Positions 1 through 10,373 of a DNA stretch of 64,000 bases are shown piece by piece. Position 1 is the stretch's first letter. Each line of letters opens with the position of its first letter. The translations under genes were made by a program, and so were the position numbers. The DNA is from Xenopus tropicalis (lineage: Eukaryota > Chordata > Amphibia > Anura > Pipidae): assembly GCF_000004195.4 (NCBI RefSeq), contig NC_030677.2, forward strand, positions 63,556,222 through 63,620,221, written 5' to 3'. A model generated the notes under the pieces. That model saw only the letters and a program-made list of their open reading frames with translations. It was not told where the DNA came from and made no database searches.

Positions 1-14
1 CTGTACTACTTTAT

Positions 15-297
15 GGGGCACATTTACTTATCCACGAACGCTCCGAGTGTTCGTTAGATCGGTCCGTTCATATTTTCTGTGACTTTTTCGTACCTTGCAT
101 GACTTCTCCGACGCTTGCACAACTTTTTTGTACTTTTTGTGTGAAAAATTCGGGACGATATTGCCGATGTTTACACTCATTCGATATGAAAATATTGTGC
201 CTTTCAGTTCGCCAATACGATATTGTGACTAATAAGATTTTTTTGTAAGCATTTTTGTGATATTGCGATCTTCCGAAATTTTTGTTTCTGCCCCTAT
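15..297. repeat. Frog interspersed repeat, family A, copy 1
   Basis: The start (ggggcacatttacttatc) and the body, with phrases such as 'ttttcgtaccttgca' and 'gcacaactttttt', recur at 2820-3475 and, inverted, at 17628-18113. The copy at 17628 ends in the complementary 'gataaatgagcccc'. No protein is encoded: the 85-codon antisense ORF here is a by-product of the repeat. This copy lacks the 52-bp internal unit seen in the other two. The superfamily is not identified. Confidence 0.6.
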
Positions 298-412
298 GTG
301 TTCTAAGTGTAGTGCTTATTGTCAAAGCGATTGAGGTGTGCTACACAGTGGACAAAATGGCTAACTGTAGCCTCGGGTGCACGCTGAACCCTTTGCCAGG
401 GTAAAACAGTGT

Positions 413-520
413 CAATGATGAAAAAACAGCAGCACTCCAGTTATTTTGAAAAAAAAGTGACTTTTACTCAAGCGCCTTGTGCACTTAAATAACCGGAGTG
501 CTGCTGTTTTTTCATCATTG
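413..520. repeat. Imperfect hairpin, arms of about 34 bp
   Basis: The left arm (413-447, starting caatgatgaaaaaacagc) is the near-perfect reverse complement of the right arm (487-520, ending gttttttcatcattg). The loop is about 40 nt. It could be the terminal part of a fold-back element. The surrounding 300-1366 otherwise shows no gene or recognised repeat. Confidence 0.6.
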
Positions 521-1366
521 CTAATGTGTAGTTCTGGCTCCTTCTAAAATCTCAGATTCAGGCACAATGCACTAAGATGGCCGCCTATACACCAATATTT
601 TTTTGTTCAAGAATACAATTTTAAATGGTAGAGTGAAATATTTGCTATGTAAACAGTGTAATTTATAAATGAAAAATATACCATCATGACAGAATCACTT
701 TAACATCTTAATAGCAGAGAGGTGCATAGGATAAAATAAGGAGATCTTCAAGCCTGTTCAAGGGCACTAATGAGCCTAGTACCCTATGCTACACATGTAC
801 ACATACACAGACATCTTACACTATCATCATAAATCGTTTATGCAGTATAAAGCAAATATTTGCATCTATGCACTCTCCTCTTTTTGCACCTGGCAGCAAA
901 GGACAGGGTGAACCACTGCACAGGGAGCCCTGGAATTTACAACTGCACGGAGGAAGTGTTACGTGCAGTGCTCCTACACATGCTACTGACTTGCATCTGA
1001 TAAATTATATGCTAATTTTATTTAAGTTGCAGGGATGATCATTGAGCCAAGAACGACATAATTCGTGCCCACTTTTGCCACTATTCTTTTCCACTAACAC
1101 TGCTTGGCAGATGACTGGCACTGCATTGTGGGTAAGATTTATGTAGGTTTTACAGCTTGCGCTTTCTTTGTATATAAGCCATTTTTCTAAGGTGTAGTCC
1201 GCAGGTCTCTGAGCTCCAACTCTGACTGCCACGCAGTCTTTTGCAATCATGAAATTGCATGAAGGGAGAGAGCATGTAACAAAAATGTCCTCCACATATT
1301 ATGCCCATAATGATGTTCAACAAACAAATAAATAAGGTTGAGGAGACTGCCTCATACAGAAAAAAG
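521..1366. other. No gene or repeat recognised
   Basis: AT-rich sequence. The short antisense ORFs here (82 and 96 codons) lack any recognisable domain and overlap each other in different frames, so they are not called. Confidence 0.5.
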
Positions 1367-1672
1367 CAAACAAAAGGAATTCTGGGAATGAATTCCAAAC
1401 TCTTAAAAAAATCCCATTTACATGGGTTTATCCTATAGGCTACAGCTCACCCACTGGGTTTGAAGCCGAAGCCAGGACAATAGCTGATCAGATTCCCAAC
1501 TACAGACCGGTTTCGCCTTTCTTGAGGCTCAGTTTGTAGTTGGGAATCTGATCAGCTATTGTCCTGGCTTCAGCTTCAAACCCAGTGGGTGAGCTGTAGC
1601 CTATAAGATAAACCCATGTAAATGGGATTTTTTTAAGAGTTTGGAATTCATTCCCAGAATTCCTTTTGTTTG
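1367..1672. repeat. Long fold-back element, arms of about 138 bp
   Basis: The left arm (1367-1504) and right arm (1535-1672) are near-perfect reverse complements, sharing for example 'ggaattctgggaatgaattc' and 'gattcccaactaca'. They are separated by a 30-nt centre. That centre, read on the minus strand together with the innermost arm bases, has the layout of a small hammerhead ribozyme (separate entry). Such ribozymes are known in Penelope-like elements and retrozymes. The assignment to that origin is inference. Confidence 0.85.
1495..1544 (-). ncRNA. Hammerhead-ribozyme-like motif with a 3-nt core deletion
   Basis: Read on the minus strand, the order is: stem I 5' strand cccaactaca, then 'aa', CTGA, stem II GCCTC-AAGAAA-GGC, GAAAC, two bases, the cleavage-type triplet GTC, then stem I 3' strand tgtagttggg. 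This is type I hammerhead layout. The canonical core CTGATGA is reduced to CTGA, so catalysis is probably lost in this copy. Stem I continues into the 138-bp palindromic arms. The family link to Penelope-like ribozymes is established knowledge; activity here is doubtful. Confidence 0.5.
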
Positions 1673-2463
1673 TCCATAATGATGTAAATTCAGTTTGCAC
1701 CATTTACAGGCATGCGTGTTTGCTTGGTTACCTGATAAATATATTGTCAGATGAAGTTCCCTTTGTTTCTTCTAGCTTGCATTAATATAACCAAGTGATC
1801 TCCTGTTTCCAGAAAGCATCATGATACATCATCATACATTATAGTATTTATCACGTACAATGATGGAAACCTCTTAATACAAATTCAATATAGTATATGA
1901 ATTTCTTCTAATTAGGGCATCACCTATTTCCAGTTTGCTACGCTCCATGTATTCTTTCTATTCTTGTAGTCTTTGCAGGAGCTTTTGCTTACATTTTAAC
2001 CTGGTCAGTTGAACAATGTAGCAATTATAGGACAGGATGATACCCATGGATTTCTTTATACTTTGATGGTAACAAATTGTCTGGAATTCTTCACATTTTA
2101 AAGACGTGAACTATTCATTCGGAACAATGCACCACTGTAGAAGTTTCAGAGAAAACAGAAATAATCACTCGAGTTTGATATAGTTCCATTTATTTTATTC
2201 TTTTTGTTTTTTTTATGTTTTATGTCAGTGTAGTACAAATAACAATAATAATAATAAAATTCATTTCATATAATTAATTGGCCAATAAATCTCTATCTAT
2301 CTATATTAGGATTTTTATGTTTTCTATATTAGGACAGAGTGGTGTGCTCCAAAATGAGGCCAAGACAATTATCCTGGGTGCATTGATTCCTTTTAGTTTA
2401 GTTATATTTCATGTCAGTGTGGTACAAATAACAAAAATAATTTCAAAGTAACTATATAATTAA
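1673..2463. other. Unassigned AT-rich DNA with a diverged local duplication
   Basis: Nothing gene-like is seen. The stretch 2215-2300 (tatgtcagtgtagtacaaat, then simple ATA repeats, then ggccaataaat) is duplicated in diverged form at 2400-2471. The second copy continues after the MITE at 2734, so the hAT MITE entered the second copy of this tandem duplication. Confidence 0.4.
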
Positions 2464-2471
2464 CTAGTCAA

Positions 2472-2733
2472 TAGTGATGAGTGAATTTTTTTGCCAGGCA
2501 TGAATTCGCAGCAAATTTCCGCATTTCGCCATTGGCGATTTGTTTCTCGAAAACTTTAGCAAAAAGTTTGCTGTGAAAAATGGGCATGTCCATGTCAAAA
2601 TAGGCAAATCACTGCAAAAATAGGTGTGGTTGCAGCAAAAAAAGACACGAGTGAAAAAAAAAATTGTGCAACAAACGCGTTTCCAGGATTTTCACCGTTT
2701 CGAGAATTTTTGGGACAGATTCGCTCATCACTA
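2472..2733. mobile_element. hAT-type MITE, copy 1 (8-bp TSD CTAGTCAA)
   Basis: It begins tagtgatgag and ends ctcatcacta, and is flanked by the perfect 8-bp direct repeat ctagtcaa (2464-2471 and 2734-2741). An 8-bp duplication plus short terminal inverted repeats is the hAT signature. The interior has the family phrase 'catttcgccattggcga'. It is non-coding. Other members lie at 15959, 19061, 29173, 37443, 42470 and, truncated, at 3600 and 48805. Confidence 0.88.
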
Positions 2734-2819
2734 CTAGTCAATAAATTTATTCTAGTAATTATCTAGTATCTATCTATCTAATATTGTATCTATTATACTA
2801 GAGCAGAGAAACAACTATA

Positions 2820-3475
2820 GAAATGTGTGTATTTTCTGCAATTTTTTTTCCGTTAATTTGCACAACTTTTTGTACCTTGCGAGAAAATTTACAAGACAAA
2901 ATTGTATTTGTCACAATGAGTATGAAAGTTTTGGATTCATTCAAGCTTCGGTATCATGACTTTCTTTTGTCCAGGTTGGAGCTGCAGAGTGCTATTGAGC
3001 CCTATGGGAGACTTTCCTTGGGCTGGGTTGGAGCTGCAGAGTGCCATTGAGTCCTATGGGAGACTTTCCTTGGGCCGGGTTGGAGCTGCAGAGTGCCATT
3101 GAGTCCTATGGGAGACTTTCCTTGGGCCAGGTTGGAGCTGCAGAGTGCCATTGAGCCCTATGGGAGACTTTCCTTGGGCCAGGTTGGAGCTGCAGAGTGC
3201 TATTGAGCCCTATGGGAGACTTTCCTTGGGCTGGGTTGGAGCTGCAGAGTGCCATTGAGTCCTATGGGAGGCTTCCAAAATCATACACAGAAGGATCAAA
3301 GTCAGAAAGGTTTTTCCACGGTTTGCGATTGTTCGGATACAAAATTTGTGACTTTCATATCGCTAATACGATATTATCGTGACTATTATGATTTTTTCTT
3401 AAGCATTTTCGTGACATTTTCAATCATCAGAAATTATCGGATCTAATCTGAATTTTACCCTTCATGAATCTGGCC
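2820..3475. repeat. Family A repeat, copy 2, carrying an expanded internal tandem array
   Basis: The flanks (gttaatttgcacaacttttt near 2853; cagaaattatcggatc near 3430) match the inverted copy at 17628-18113. Between them this copy holds an array of 52-bp units where the 17628 copy has only one. The short ORFs across the array are repeat translations, and 52 is not a multiple of three. Confidence 0.75.
2974..3276. repeat. 52-bp minisatellite, six units
   Basis: Units start at 2974, 3026, 3078, 3130, 3182 and 3234 with exact 52-bp spacing. Each begins ggttggagctgcagagtg and the last is partial. Units differ at a few positions (gccattgag or gctattgag; agtcctatg or agccctatg). Adjacent units share variants, as expected from local duplication rather than independent insertion. 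Confidence 0.95.
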
Positions 3476-3599
3476 CAGTGTTTCAGTCACATATTGTAAT
3501 CTTCCTCAGAGAAGAAAACAAACAAGAGTGAGTGCAGCACAAATCCCTAAATACTCTCTCCCTTAAACAAGGCATGAAACAGAGGTGCGCATAACTATG

Positions 3600-3684
3600 G
3601 TGACAGCCCCCACTGGTATATGAATTTTTCAACAGTTTTGTGAATTTTTCAGAAAAGCGAAACGGGACTGATTCGCTCATCACT
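3600..3684. mobile_element. hAT-type MITE remnant (right end only)
   Basis: 'gtgaatttttcagaaaagcg' followed by 'attcgctcatcact' at 3671-3684 is the right terminus of the family described at 2472. No left end is visible, so it is a truncated copy. The 66-codon antisense ORF across it is not a gene. Confidence 0.6.
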
Positions 3685-3764
3685 GTTCCTTACTACACAG
3701 TTGAACTGAAGGAGCCGCTCTTAAAAAGTCTGATAGCTTTAGACTTAATTCTACTAGTAACTGT

Positions 3765-4222
3765 AAATGTCCCATAGAGCCTATTTTAATCACATAATTC
3801 ACATTTTTAAAAACAATTTATTTTTTCTCTTTAATAATAGAAAAGCCCCTTGTACTTTATCGTAACTAACATATACAGGTATGGGATCTGTTATACGGAA
3901 AACCCTTATCCAGAAAGCTCTGAATTATGGGAAGGTCATCTCCCATAGACATCATTTTAATCAAATAATTCAAAATTTTAAAACATATTTCCTTTTTTTA
4001 AATGATTTTTTAGTATGGAGATCCAAATCATGGAAAGCCCCCTTATTTAGAAACCCCTAGGTCCCCAGCATACTGCACAAGAGGTCCCATACCTATAATT
4101 AATCCATATTGGTGGCAAAACAATCCTGTTGGTTTTATTCAAGATTTAATGATTTTCAGCAGAATTAAGGTATGGTGATCCAAAGTACAGAATGATCCCT
4201 TATCCTGAAAACCTCAGGTCTA
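3765..4222. mobile_element. 'acaggtatgggatc' MITE with a second copy inserted in itself
   Basis: The outer copy is split. 3765-3874 carries 'cccatagagcctattttaat' through 'ttgtactttatcgtaac', and 4096-4222 resumes with 'aattaatccatattggtgg' to 'tcaggtctaag'. Between them sits a complete-looking copy, 3875-4095, starting acaggtatgggatctg and ending cccataccta. It is inserted at TA in the host copy. The family is non-coding and recurs more than ten times in the window. The superfamily is not settled from sequence alone. Confidence 0.75.
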
Positions 4223-5392
4223 AGGTAAAAAAAAATGTATATTAATGTATCTTGCTTAACTGCCCAATAATCTATCTATCTATCTCTCCATCATCTGTTT
4301 ATCTATATCTATACGCATACACACATATATTAAGGGTTTATACAGGAATATTAATAAAACACATTCTGGACTGCCATGCTATACATAAGGAGCATATTGT
4401 ATTTACCATAAAGATCTGTTTAGAAGAAGCTGATCTGTAATTTCCACAGCTGTGGATAGTCTGCTGTCTTTCATCTTCTCTCCTTTCATGAAAGCCAGAG
4501 GATGAAGCCCTTAGCAATTTACAGGGAAAAAAAATTACGTTTGCTGCTCTAGTTTTCAACATCAAACCAGAGTTCTCCGAATTATGGACTGAGGCTTCTT
4601 TCCACTGTGCTCATGAAATATCATTAATTTTTCAGCTTTAAATCTCAAGAACGTGAGTTTTCTGCATTTGGTTGTTGTGATGCTAGAAACTCTTTTTAGC
4701 CGAAGATGTACATTAGATGCAGCTTAAGAAGCATTTACTGTTACTTTATCATGTTTCCGTGCTATTGCAGCCGGCTTGTAACACTGCTTGATCAGTCCTA
4801 TATCATTCTTCAACATTCCTTTTCAGTAAGTCAGCACACTTTCCTTAGCAAGCCGAAATGGAAAATGTCTGTTCATTTGACCTTTTGATATTTTCAAAAT
4901 GCATAATCTGTTTACAGTTTTTCAGTAAATGCTGTCAGCTTCATTTCTCAGAAAATAATTAAATCTTCTCTATGAATTCTATAATAATTTAAAATACATT
5001 ACTGAGCGTGATCTGCTAATTGTGTATGGCTAGCTCCTGCAACACTGATTTATTCATTTAATACTTGGGATAGGGCTCCTGCTTGGAAATAGCTGAGAAC
5101 AGGCAAGCCTGATTATCTTATTTATATCTTGCATATTTATTGTGGGGCCTGATAATCATTTCCCTGCTTTTTGTACAGAAGAAAATAACTGATTTAGAAA
5201 AAATAATCTGGGACTAAAGTACATTTTTGCATTAACAACTCAGCATAGACAATAAGTAAAACACATTATAATTGGAAGGAATTGCTGTGCTTTCCATGGC
5301 ATTCTAGTTGCTTCCTAACAAGACATATAAAGCACGGCCAGGCTCTACAATTTACACTTAAGATACTAAGGGGGAGGGGGAGGATTTACTAA
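4223..5392. other. No gene recognised; short CTAT tracts
   Basis: Contains simple ctat tracts near 4270-4312 and otherwise unassigned AT-rich DNA. The small ORFs (60-75 codons) are rich in rare residues and show no domain. Confidence 0.5.
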
Positions 5393-5699
5393 AATATCTT
5401 CTTAGAGAGAGACAGGCTGACACAAAACCGGACTAGAATAGAAATATGCTGCTTAAAATTGCTATTTATTTCATTAATAAACAATACAATACTTATTCAA
5501 AGTACAACAAAGCCCTACGTGTTTCGTACCCCATCTGAACACTTAATCATAGGCATGATGATTAAGTGCCCAAATGGGGTACGAAACACACAGGGCTTTA
5601 TTGTAAGTTCTTAATAAATAGTTTAATAAATAGTTTTAACCAGCATATTTCTCTGCTAGTATAGTTTTGTACCAGCCTGTCTCTGTCTAAGAAGATATT
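5393..5699. repeat. Fold-back element with a GAAAC-containing centre
   Basis: The outer arms 'aatatcttcttagagagaga' (5393) and 'tctctgtctaagaagatatt' (ending 5699) are inverted, as are the inner arms 'gtttcgtacccca' (5521) and 'tggggtacgaaac' (5575-5587). The centre is 'catgatgattaagtg'. The succession TGATGA, short stem, GAAAC resembles a hammerhead core, but the rest of the fold is not convincing. Middle parts of the two arms have diverged. Confidence 0.7.
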
Positions 5700-5945
5700 G
5701 TTGTTACTCCCTTAACCTGAAGTTCTAGGGCTTGTGCATCTAGACCCAGTGGTGAATTTTAACTAAAATGGAATTAATCTCGTCATGGGGATTTACTAAA
5801 ATACATTTTTTTGGAATTATATTTGTTTAAAACAAACAAAAAAACAACTAACTGGCAGTCATTTACAGTATCTAAAGATCTGAAATGACAAAGCAGAGCA
5901 TAATTGAAAAAAAGTAGTGGAAAATCGAAAAAAAAAACCGTTCAT

Positions 5946-6140
5946 ACATACTTGCTGGAAACATTAAAGAGGCACTGCCATAAATATAATTATGTACCAA
6001 AACTGTAGCAGATGCCTAAAATTTTATTAGTATATTTATTAGTATGTTTCCTCAACCCAACATTTTATCCTGTAAACGGGGTAACTGCTGATCATAACCA
6101 ACGACTATCAAGCCTTTTCAGTGATAAATTTCTGTATATA
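5946..6140. repeat. Kolobok/T2-like repeat fragment
   Basis: 'ttaaagaggcactgccat' (5963) and 'aaaactgtagcagatgcct' match the copy at 22716-22890. Both copies also share the bases before TTAA ('ttgctggaaaca'), so TTAA is probably not the true edge. It is non-coding and followed by tandem 'tatatactctaaa' repeats up to 6198. Confidence 0.5.
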
Positions 6141-6239
6141 TAATATATACTCTAAATATTACATATATACTCTAAAAATATTACATATATACTCTAAATA
6201 ACATGTAATTCTCCCCATTTCTACCCTTTTCTTTCTATA

Positions 6240-6297
6240 AACGGATATGGGACTTGTTATCCAGTAAGGGGTCTTTCTATAATTTGGATCCTAAGGG
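6240..6297. mobile_element. 'acaggtatgggatc' MITE end fragment
   Basis: 'gatatgggacttgttatcca' and 'ggggtctttctataatttgg' are the terminal portion of the MITE family described at 3765, ending abruptly near 6297. Confidence 0.5.
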
Positions 6298-6563
6298 GAA
6301 AATTTAAAAAAAATGTGAGTTTAGAGCTAAATAAACTTTTTATTGAAGCATATTTTTTTGAAGCATATTCATCAATTTGTGAAATTAAGAATTCACCATT
6401 TGATAAATAGGCTTCTAACAAACCCATAGGTTTTTCTGTGGTAAACACTTATTTCTGCCCCTTAAGTAACCAAATCAAGGACCTCTTTATAAAGGTTCAA
6501 AAACTGTACCTTTCCAGTTTCTATTTTGTTTTGGGGAAATGCATTTTGAATTCTCCTGTTTAT

Positions 6564-6960
6564 TTAAAAAGGGGACGTGTCACCCTAAGAAATAACTCCA
6601 AATTATTTTCTATATTGTTAGTTGAGCAAAATAAACTTTACTTACTCTATATAAATAATATAATTCTTGTTTCCTTCCGTCTTGGAATTACTCTTTGTAT
6701 CATGCCAAAATCTTGTGTATGTGCCAGAATGGAGGACCAGATGCCCATGCCCATGCACTGGCTACACAATTAAATGATAAGGAGGAGGGAGGGGAAAAGT
6801 GAGATGTGCAGTGACATCTATGAAGTGCTGAATGGAAAGCTAAAGTTATTGTCTGCGGGACAAGCAATATTTGATTGACAGCTGGGATTTTTAGGATGCC
6901 TTTATAATGGGTTTGGATGTGTTAATATAAAAATGAATTTGGGTTTCATGTTTAATTTGA
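6564..6960. mobile_element. TTAA-type (Kolobok-like) MITE, copy 1
   Basis: It begins at ttaa followed by 'ggggacgtgtcaccctaaga'. Its body is the inverted counterpart of 9354-9744, with shared phrases such as 'ttgtctgcgggacaagcaat' and 'cacatctcac' in reverse. The far end stops near 'catgtttaattt' without the expected terminal repeat, so it is truncated. The 111-codon ORF inside is not supported. Confidence 0.75.
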
Positions 6961-7218
6961 AAAGGATAGGTAGAACAAACCTAGGATAGGTATTACAAAC
7001 ACCATCTCCAACTCAAATCATTTACCATTTTAGGCCCATTAATCATTAATATCCTAGATATGAAATAAAAGGTACCTTTTAATCCCCACAATTAAAATGG
7101 CTTAATTACAAAAAAAACATTGTAATCTCCTTTAGGTCTGGCAGGCAGCAGAGTGTTAAGTATTTTAATCAATGGAGCGTCACTAAACAATAGTTTTCTC
7201 TATCTCTTTCACTCTTTA

Positions 7219-7555
7219 GGGCTCTGGCACACGGGGAGATTAGTCGCCCGCGACAAATCTCCCTTGTCACGGGCGACTAATCTCCCCGAACTACCATCCC
7301 ACCGGCGAACATGTAAGTCGCCGGTGGGATGGTACACGCTGCGCAGGCGATTTAGGCAAATCGCCGAAGTTGCCTCGCGAGGCAACTTCGGCAATTTGCC
7401 GAAATTGCGCCGCTGCGTGTGCCATCCCACCGGCGACTTACATGTTCGCCGGTGGGATGGCAGGTGATGGCAACTCGGGGAGATTAGTCGTCCGCGAACA
7501 GGGAGTTTTGTCGCGGGCGACTAATTTCCCCGTGTGCCAGAGCCCTTAGTTCCTA
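7219..7555. mobile_element. 'gggctctggcacac' MITE (TTA target duplication)
   Basis: The terminal inverted repeats are gggctctggcacacgggg and its complement ending 7555, flanked on both sides by TTA (7216-7218, 7556-7558). A 3-bp TTA duplication points to the PIF/Harbinger type (inference). Inside are further palindromes built of 'ccatcccaccggcgaacatg' and its complement, and a core 'gcaacttcggcaatttgccg'. It is GC-rich and non-coding; the 104-codon plus and 73-codon minus ORFs are mirror translations of the palindromes. Confidence 0.85.
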
Positions 7556-7558
7556 TGT

Positions 7559-8030
7559 GCAATAAAACCATGCAAATGATAAAATGCAGAGATGTCAGGC
7601 TTTTAATCTTGCTTAGCCCTATTAAATTTAGTTAAATGCACTCTAATGTAAATGCACCTCATGTAAACAGAAAGTCTTTCTTTAATTTACTCATTTACAG
7701 TAACTGGCAGGTAACAATGAACAAGGGCAGATTGTTATATGTGTATATCTAGTGATAAAGACAATAGCAGATTAAACAAAAAAAAGCTTTTGGTGTTGCC
7801 CTCCTGCTTTACATTTGTTTCCTGTGACAGGGACCCTGCATATCCCTTGCCAGGCAGAGAAGTTGGATGTCACGTGTTCCTGAGGAAAACTTCAGTTTAG
7901 TCATGTAATGGCAAACTATTACAGAGGTGTGGTTAAAAATTATATTTAATTGTATAAAGTCTAAATGGCTTTATGCAATTCCTGTTATGTAGGTTTTCAT
8001 TCATCCAGCTTATGATATACAATATCTAGT
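7559..8030. other. No feature recognised
   Basis: AT-rich sequence without a recognised repeat, domain or ORF. Confidence 0.5.
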
Positions 8031-8328
8031 ACAGGTATGGGATCTAGAAAACCTGTTATCTGGGAAGCTCTGAATTAAACAAAGGCCATCTCCCATAGAT
8101 TCCAATTTACTCAAATAATTCGGATTTTTTAAAATGGTTTCCTTTTTCTCTATAGTAATAACACAGTACATTGTGCATGATCCCAGCTAAGATATAATTC
8201 ATCCATGTTGAAGCCAAAACAATTCTGCTGAGTTTAATTAATATTTAAATGATCCAAATTACTATAAGACCCCATATCCTGAACACTGCTGGCCAAAAGC
8301 ATTCTGGAAAATGGGTCCTATACCTGTA
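8031..8328. mobile_element. 'acaggtatgggatc' MITE, full length, diverged
   Basis: Starts acaggtatgggatctaga and ends cctatacctgta, with TA at both edges. Interior phrases 'ccatctcccatagattcc' and 'gatataattcatcc' are diagnostic of the family. Confidence 0.75.
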
Positions 8329-8403
8329 GTAGTAACTCTGAAAAAACAGAACTACCAATGTCATTTACTACTTATTCGAGCAGCTTTTTCAGTTTATTAG
8401 TAC

Positions 8404-8702
8404 AGGTGTGGGATCTCTTATCCAAAAACCTGTTATCCAGAAAGCTTTGAATTATAGGAAGCCCATCTCCCATAGACTCCATTTTAAGCAAACCTATTTT
8501 TTTAAAATGATTTCCTTTTTCTCTCTAATAATAAAACAACACTTTGTACTTGGTGGTAACTAAGCTTCCTAGGGATCAATTATATCTTATTTAGGCTGAA
8601 GTACTAGGTACTGTTTAGTCTATAGGAGATGGCCTTCCTTAACTCCCATAACTTGGAAGTTTCTAGATAAGGGGTTTCCAGATAATGGATCCCATAGCTG
8701 TG
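8404..8702. mobile_element. 'acaggtatgggatc' MITE, second adjacent copy
   Basis: Starts acaggtgtgggatctctt and ends ggatcccatagctgt. Its halves are inverted relative to each other ('cccatctcccatagactcc' and 'ctataggagatggcc'), so this member is a long fold-back. Confidence 0.75.
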
Positions 8703-8709
8703 CAGTCTT

Positions 8710-8926
8710 AAATAATGACCACCCACAAGTGAGTGTGTACAAAATTGAAAGAGCAAACTTGCCCTTTAACTGCAAACACATAGCAGGTTGAATAGAACTG
8801 TATAAAGGTGATTTGCAGTTACTCCCCAGATTTTAGGTATACCCCTGTGAGAAAATGTGGTCGGTCATAATTAATAATGACCACCCACAAGTGAGTGTGT
8901 ACAAAACTGAAAGGGTGAACTTGTAC
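8710..8926. repeat. Direct duplication of about 50 bp
   Basis: 'aataatgaccacccacaagt' and the following 30 bases at 8711-8762 recur at 8875-8926 with few mismatches, 164 bp apart. The palindromic element at 8937 begins just after the second copy. Confidence 0.75.
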
Positions 8927-8936
8927 ATAACACAAT

Positions 8937-9299
8937 GGGCCCGATTCACTAAAGTCCGAAATAAGGAGTGCTATTTATAGCATGCGTTAAAAATCTTATC
9001 CCTTCTTATTTTTCGCTCGATTCACTAAAAGGACACTTGTCATAATTAAGAAGCGATGTTATTGGCGTTATTTATCTTGCGACGACATATTTTCAAGCAA
9101 TATATTACGCAGCGCACAACATATTACGCAGCACGTTGCTTGAAAATATGTCGTCGCAAGATAAATAACGCCAAGAACATCGCTTCTTAATTATGACAAG
9201 TGTCCTTTTAGTGAATCGAGCGAAAAATAAGAAGGGATAAGATTTTTAACGCATGCTATAAATAGCACTCCTTATTTTGGACTTTAGTGAATCGGGCCC
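8937..9299. mobile_element. Near-perfect palindromic element 'gggcccgattcactaaag'
   Basis: Both ends read gggcccgattcactaaagt inwards. The arms run 8937-9101 and 9137-9299 with very few mismatches (for example gatgttattggc against gatgttcttggc). The 35-nt loop holds two imperfect 'atattacgcagc' units. Flanking AAT on both sides (8934-8936, 9300-9302) is a candidate 3-bp target duplication. It is non-coding. A longer relative with gggcctgattcactaaag ends lies at 15620. Confidence 0.85.
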
Positions 9300-9353
9300 A
9301 ATAGGTTTAAACTTTTTAATTTTGTAATGTTTTAATGATTCTTTTTAGCAGAC

Positions 9354-9744
9354 TTAAAGTGGACCTGTCACCCAGGCATGAAAATCTGTATAATAAAAAT
9401 CCTGTTCAAATTAAACATGAAACCCAAATTCATTTTTATATTAACACATCCAAACCCATTATAAAGGCATTTAAAAATCCCAGCTGTCAATCATATATTG
9501 CTTGTCCCGCAGACAATAACTTTAGCTTTACATTCAGCACTACATAGATGTCACTGCACATCTCACTTTTCCTCTCCCTCCTCCTCATCTAATTGTGTAG
9601 CCAGTGCATGGGCCTGGGCATCTGGTCCCCCATTCTGGCACAGAAACAAGATTTTGGGGTGATACAAAGCTTGCCTTAATAACAATAACTAACAATATAG
9701 AAAATAATTTGGACTTATTTCTTAGGGTGACAGGTCCGCTTTAA
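9354..9744. mobile_element. TTAA-type (Kolobok-like) MITE, copy 2, complete
   Basis: Starts ttaaagtggacctgtcaccc and ends gggtgacaggtccgctttaa, giving a terminal inverted repeat of about 18 bp bounded by TTAA at both sides. This is the established signature of Kolobok/T2-type Xenopus MITEs. It lies inverted relative to the copy at 6564. The 70-codon ORF inside is not a gene. Confidence 0.85.
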
Positions 9745-10373
9745 GGCTGGTGATCCAAATAATGGAAACCTGAAAAACCTAAGTTGCAAGCATTCTGGCT
9801 AATAAATCCTAGAGGCCACTTGGATGAGTGGTAATATATTTCCAGTGCTATTTAGCAAGTCCAGTTACTTAACAGCCATATCAACACTATATTCTGTATA
9901 TTATGAGTTGGATGAATGAAACTCTTCATACACAATTACACAATTATTCATCATCTGATGTTATTTGTGCTGGGTATTAACTACAATGGGTGTTGCTGCT
10001 CAGCACTGCTGCTGAACTACATGTAGTACAAACAATACCCAATAGAAAATGAATTGGTACAAGTGCTCAAATCATTCAAACACATTGATACATCAATCAG
10101 CTTTGAAAAATGTGTCAGTTCATTAAAAGTCTTTCCTGACAGCCAGGAAAATTTTCTTGATTAAGTGATAAATGATGGAACTACTTAGAATTTGCCCTGC
10201 AGTGCAGAAATCATTGTGTCTCGCTTTTTTTTTTATTACTTTGTTATTGGTTTTATTCAAACATATCTATTCCACTTATCTCAATCCAGATATTATAAAT
10301 AAAGCAAATCTCCGCTTTGTGAAGAGGCATCAAAGGATTCTTTAAGGAAAAGTGATGCTCTATTTTATGTAAC
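9745..10373. other. No feature recognised
   Basis: AT-rich unassigned DNA; no ORF or repeat identified. Confidence 0.5.
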
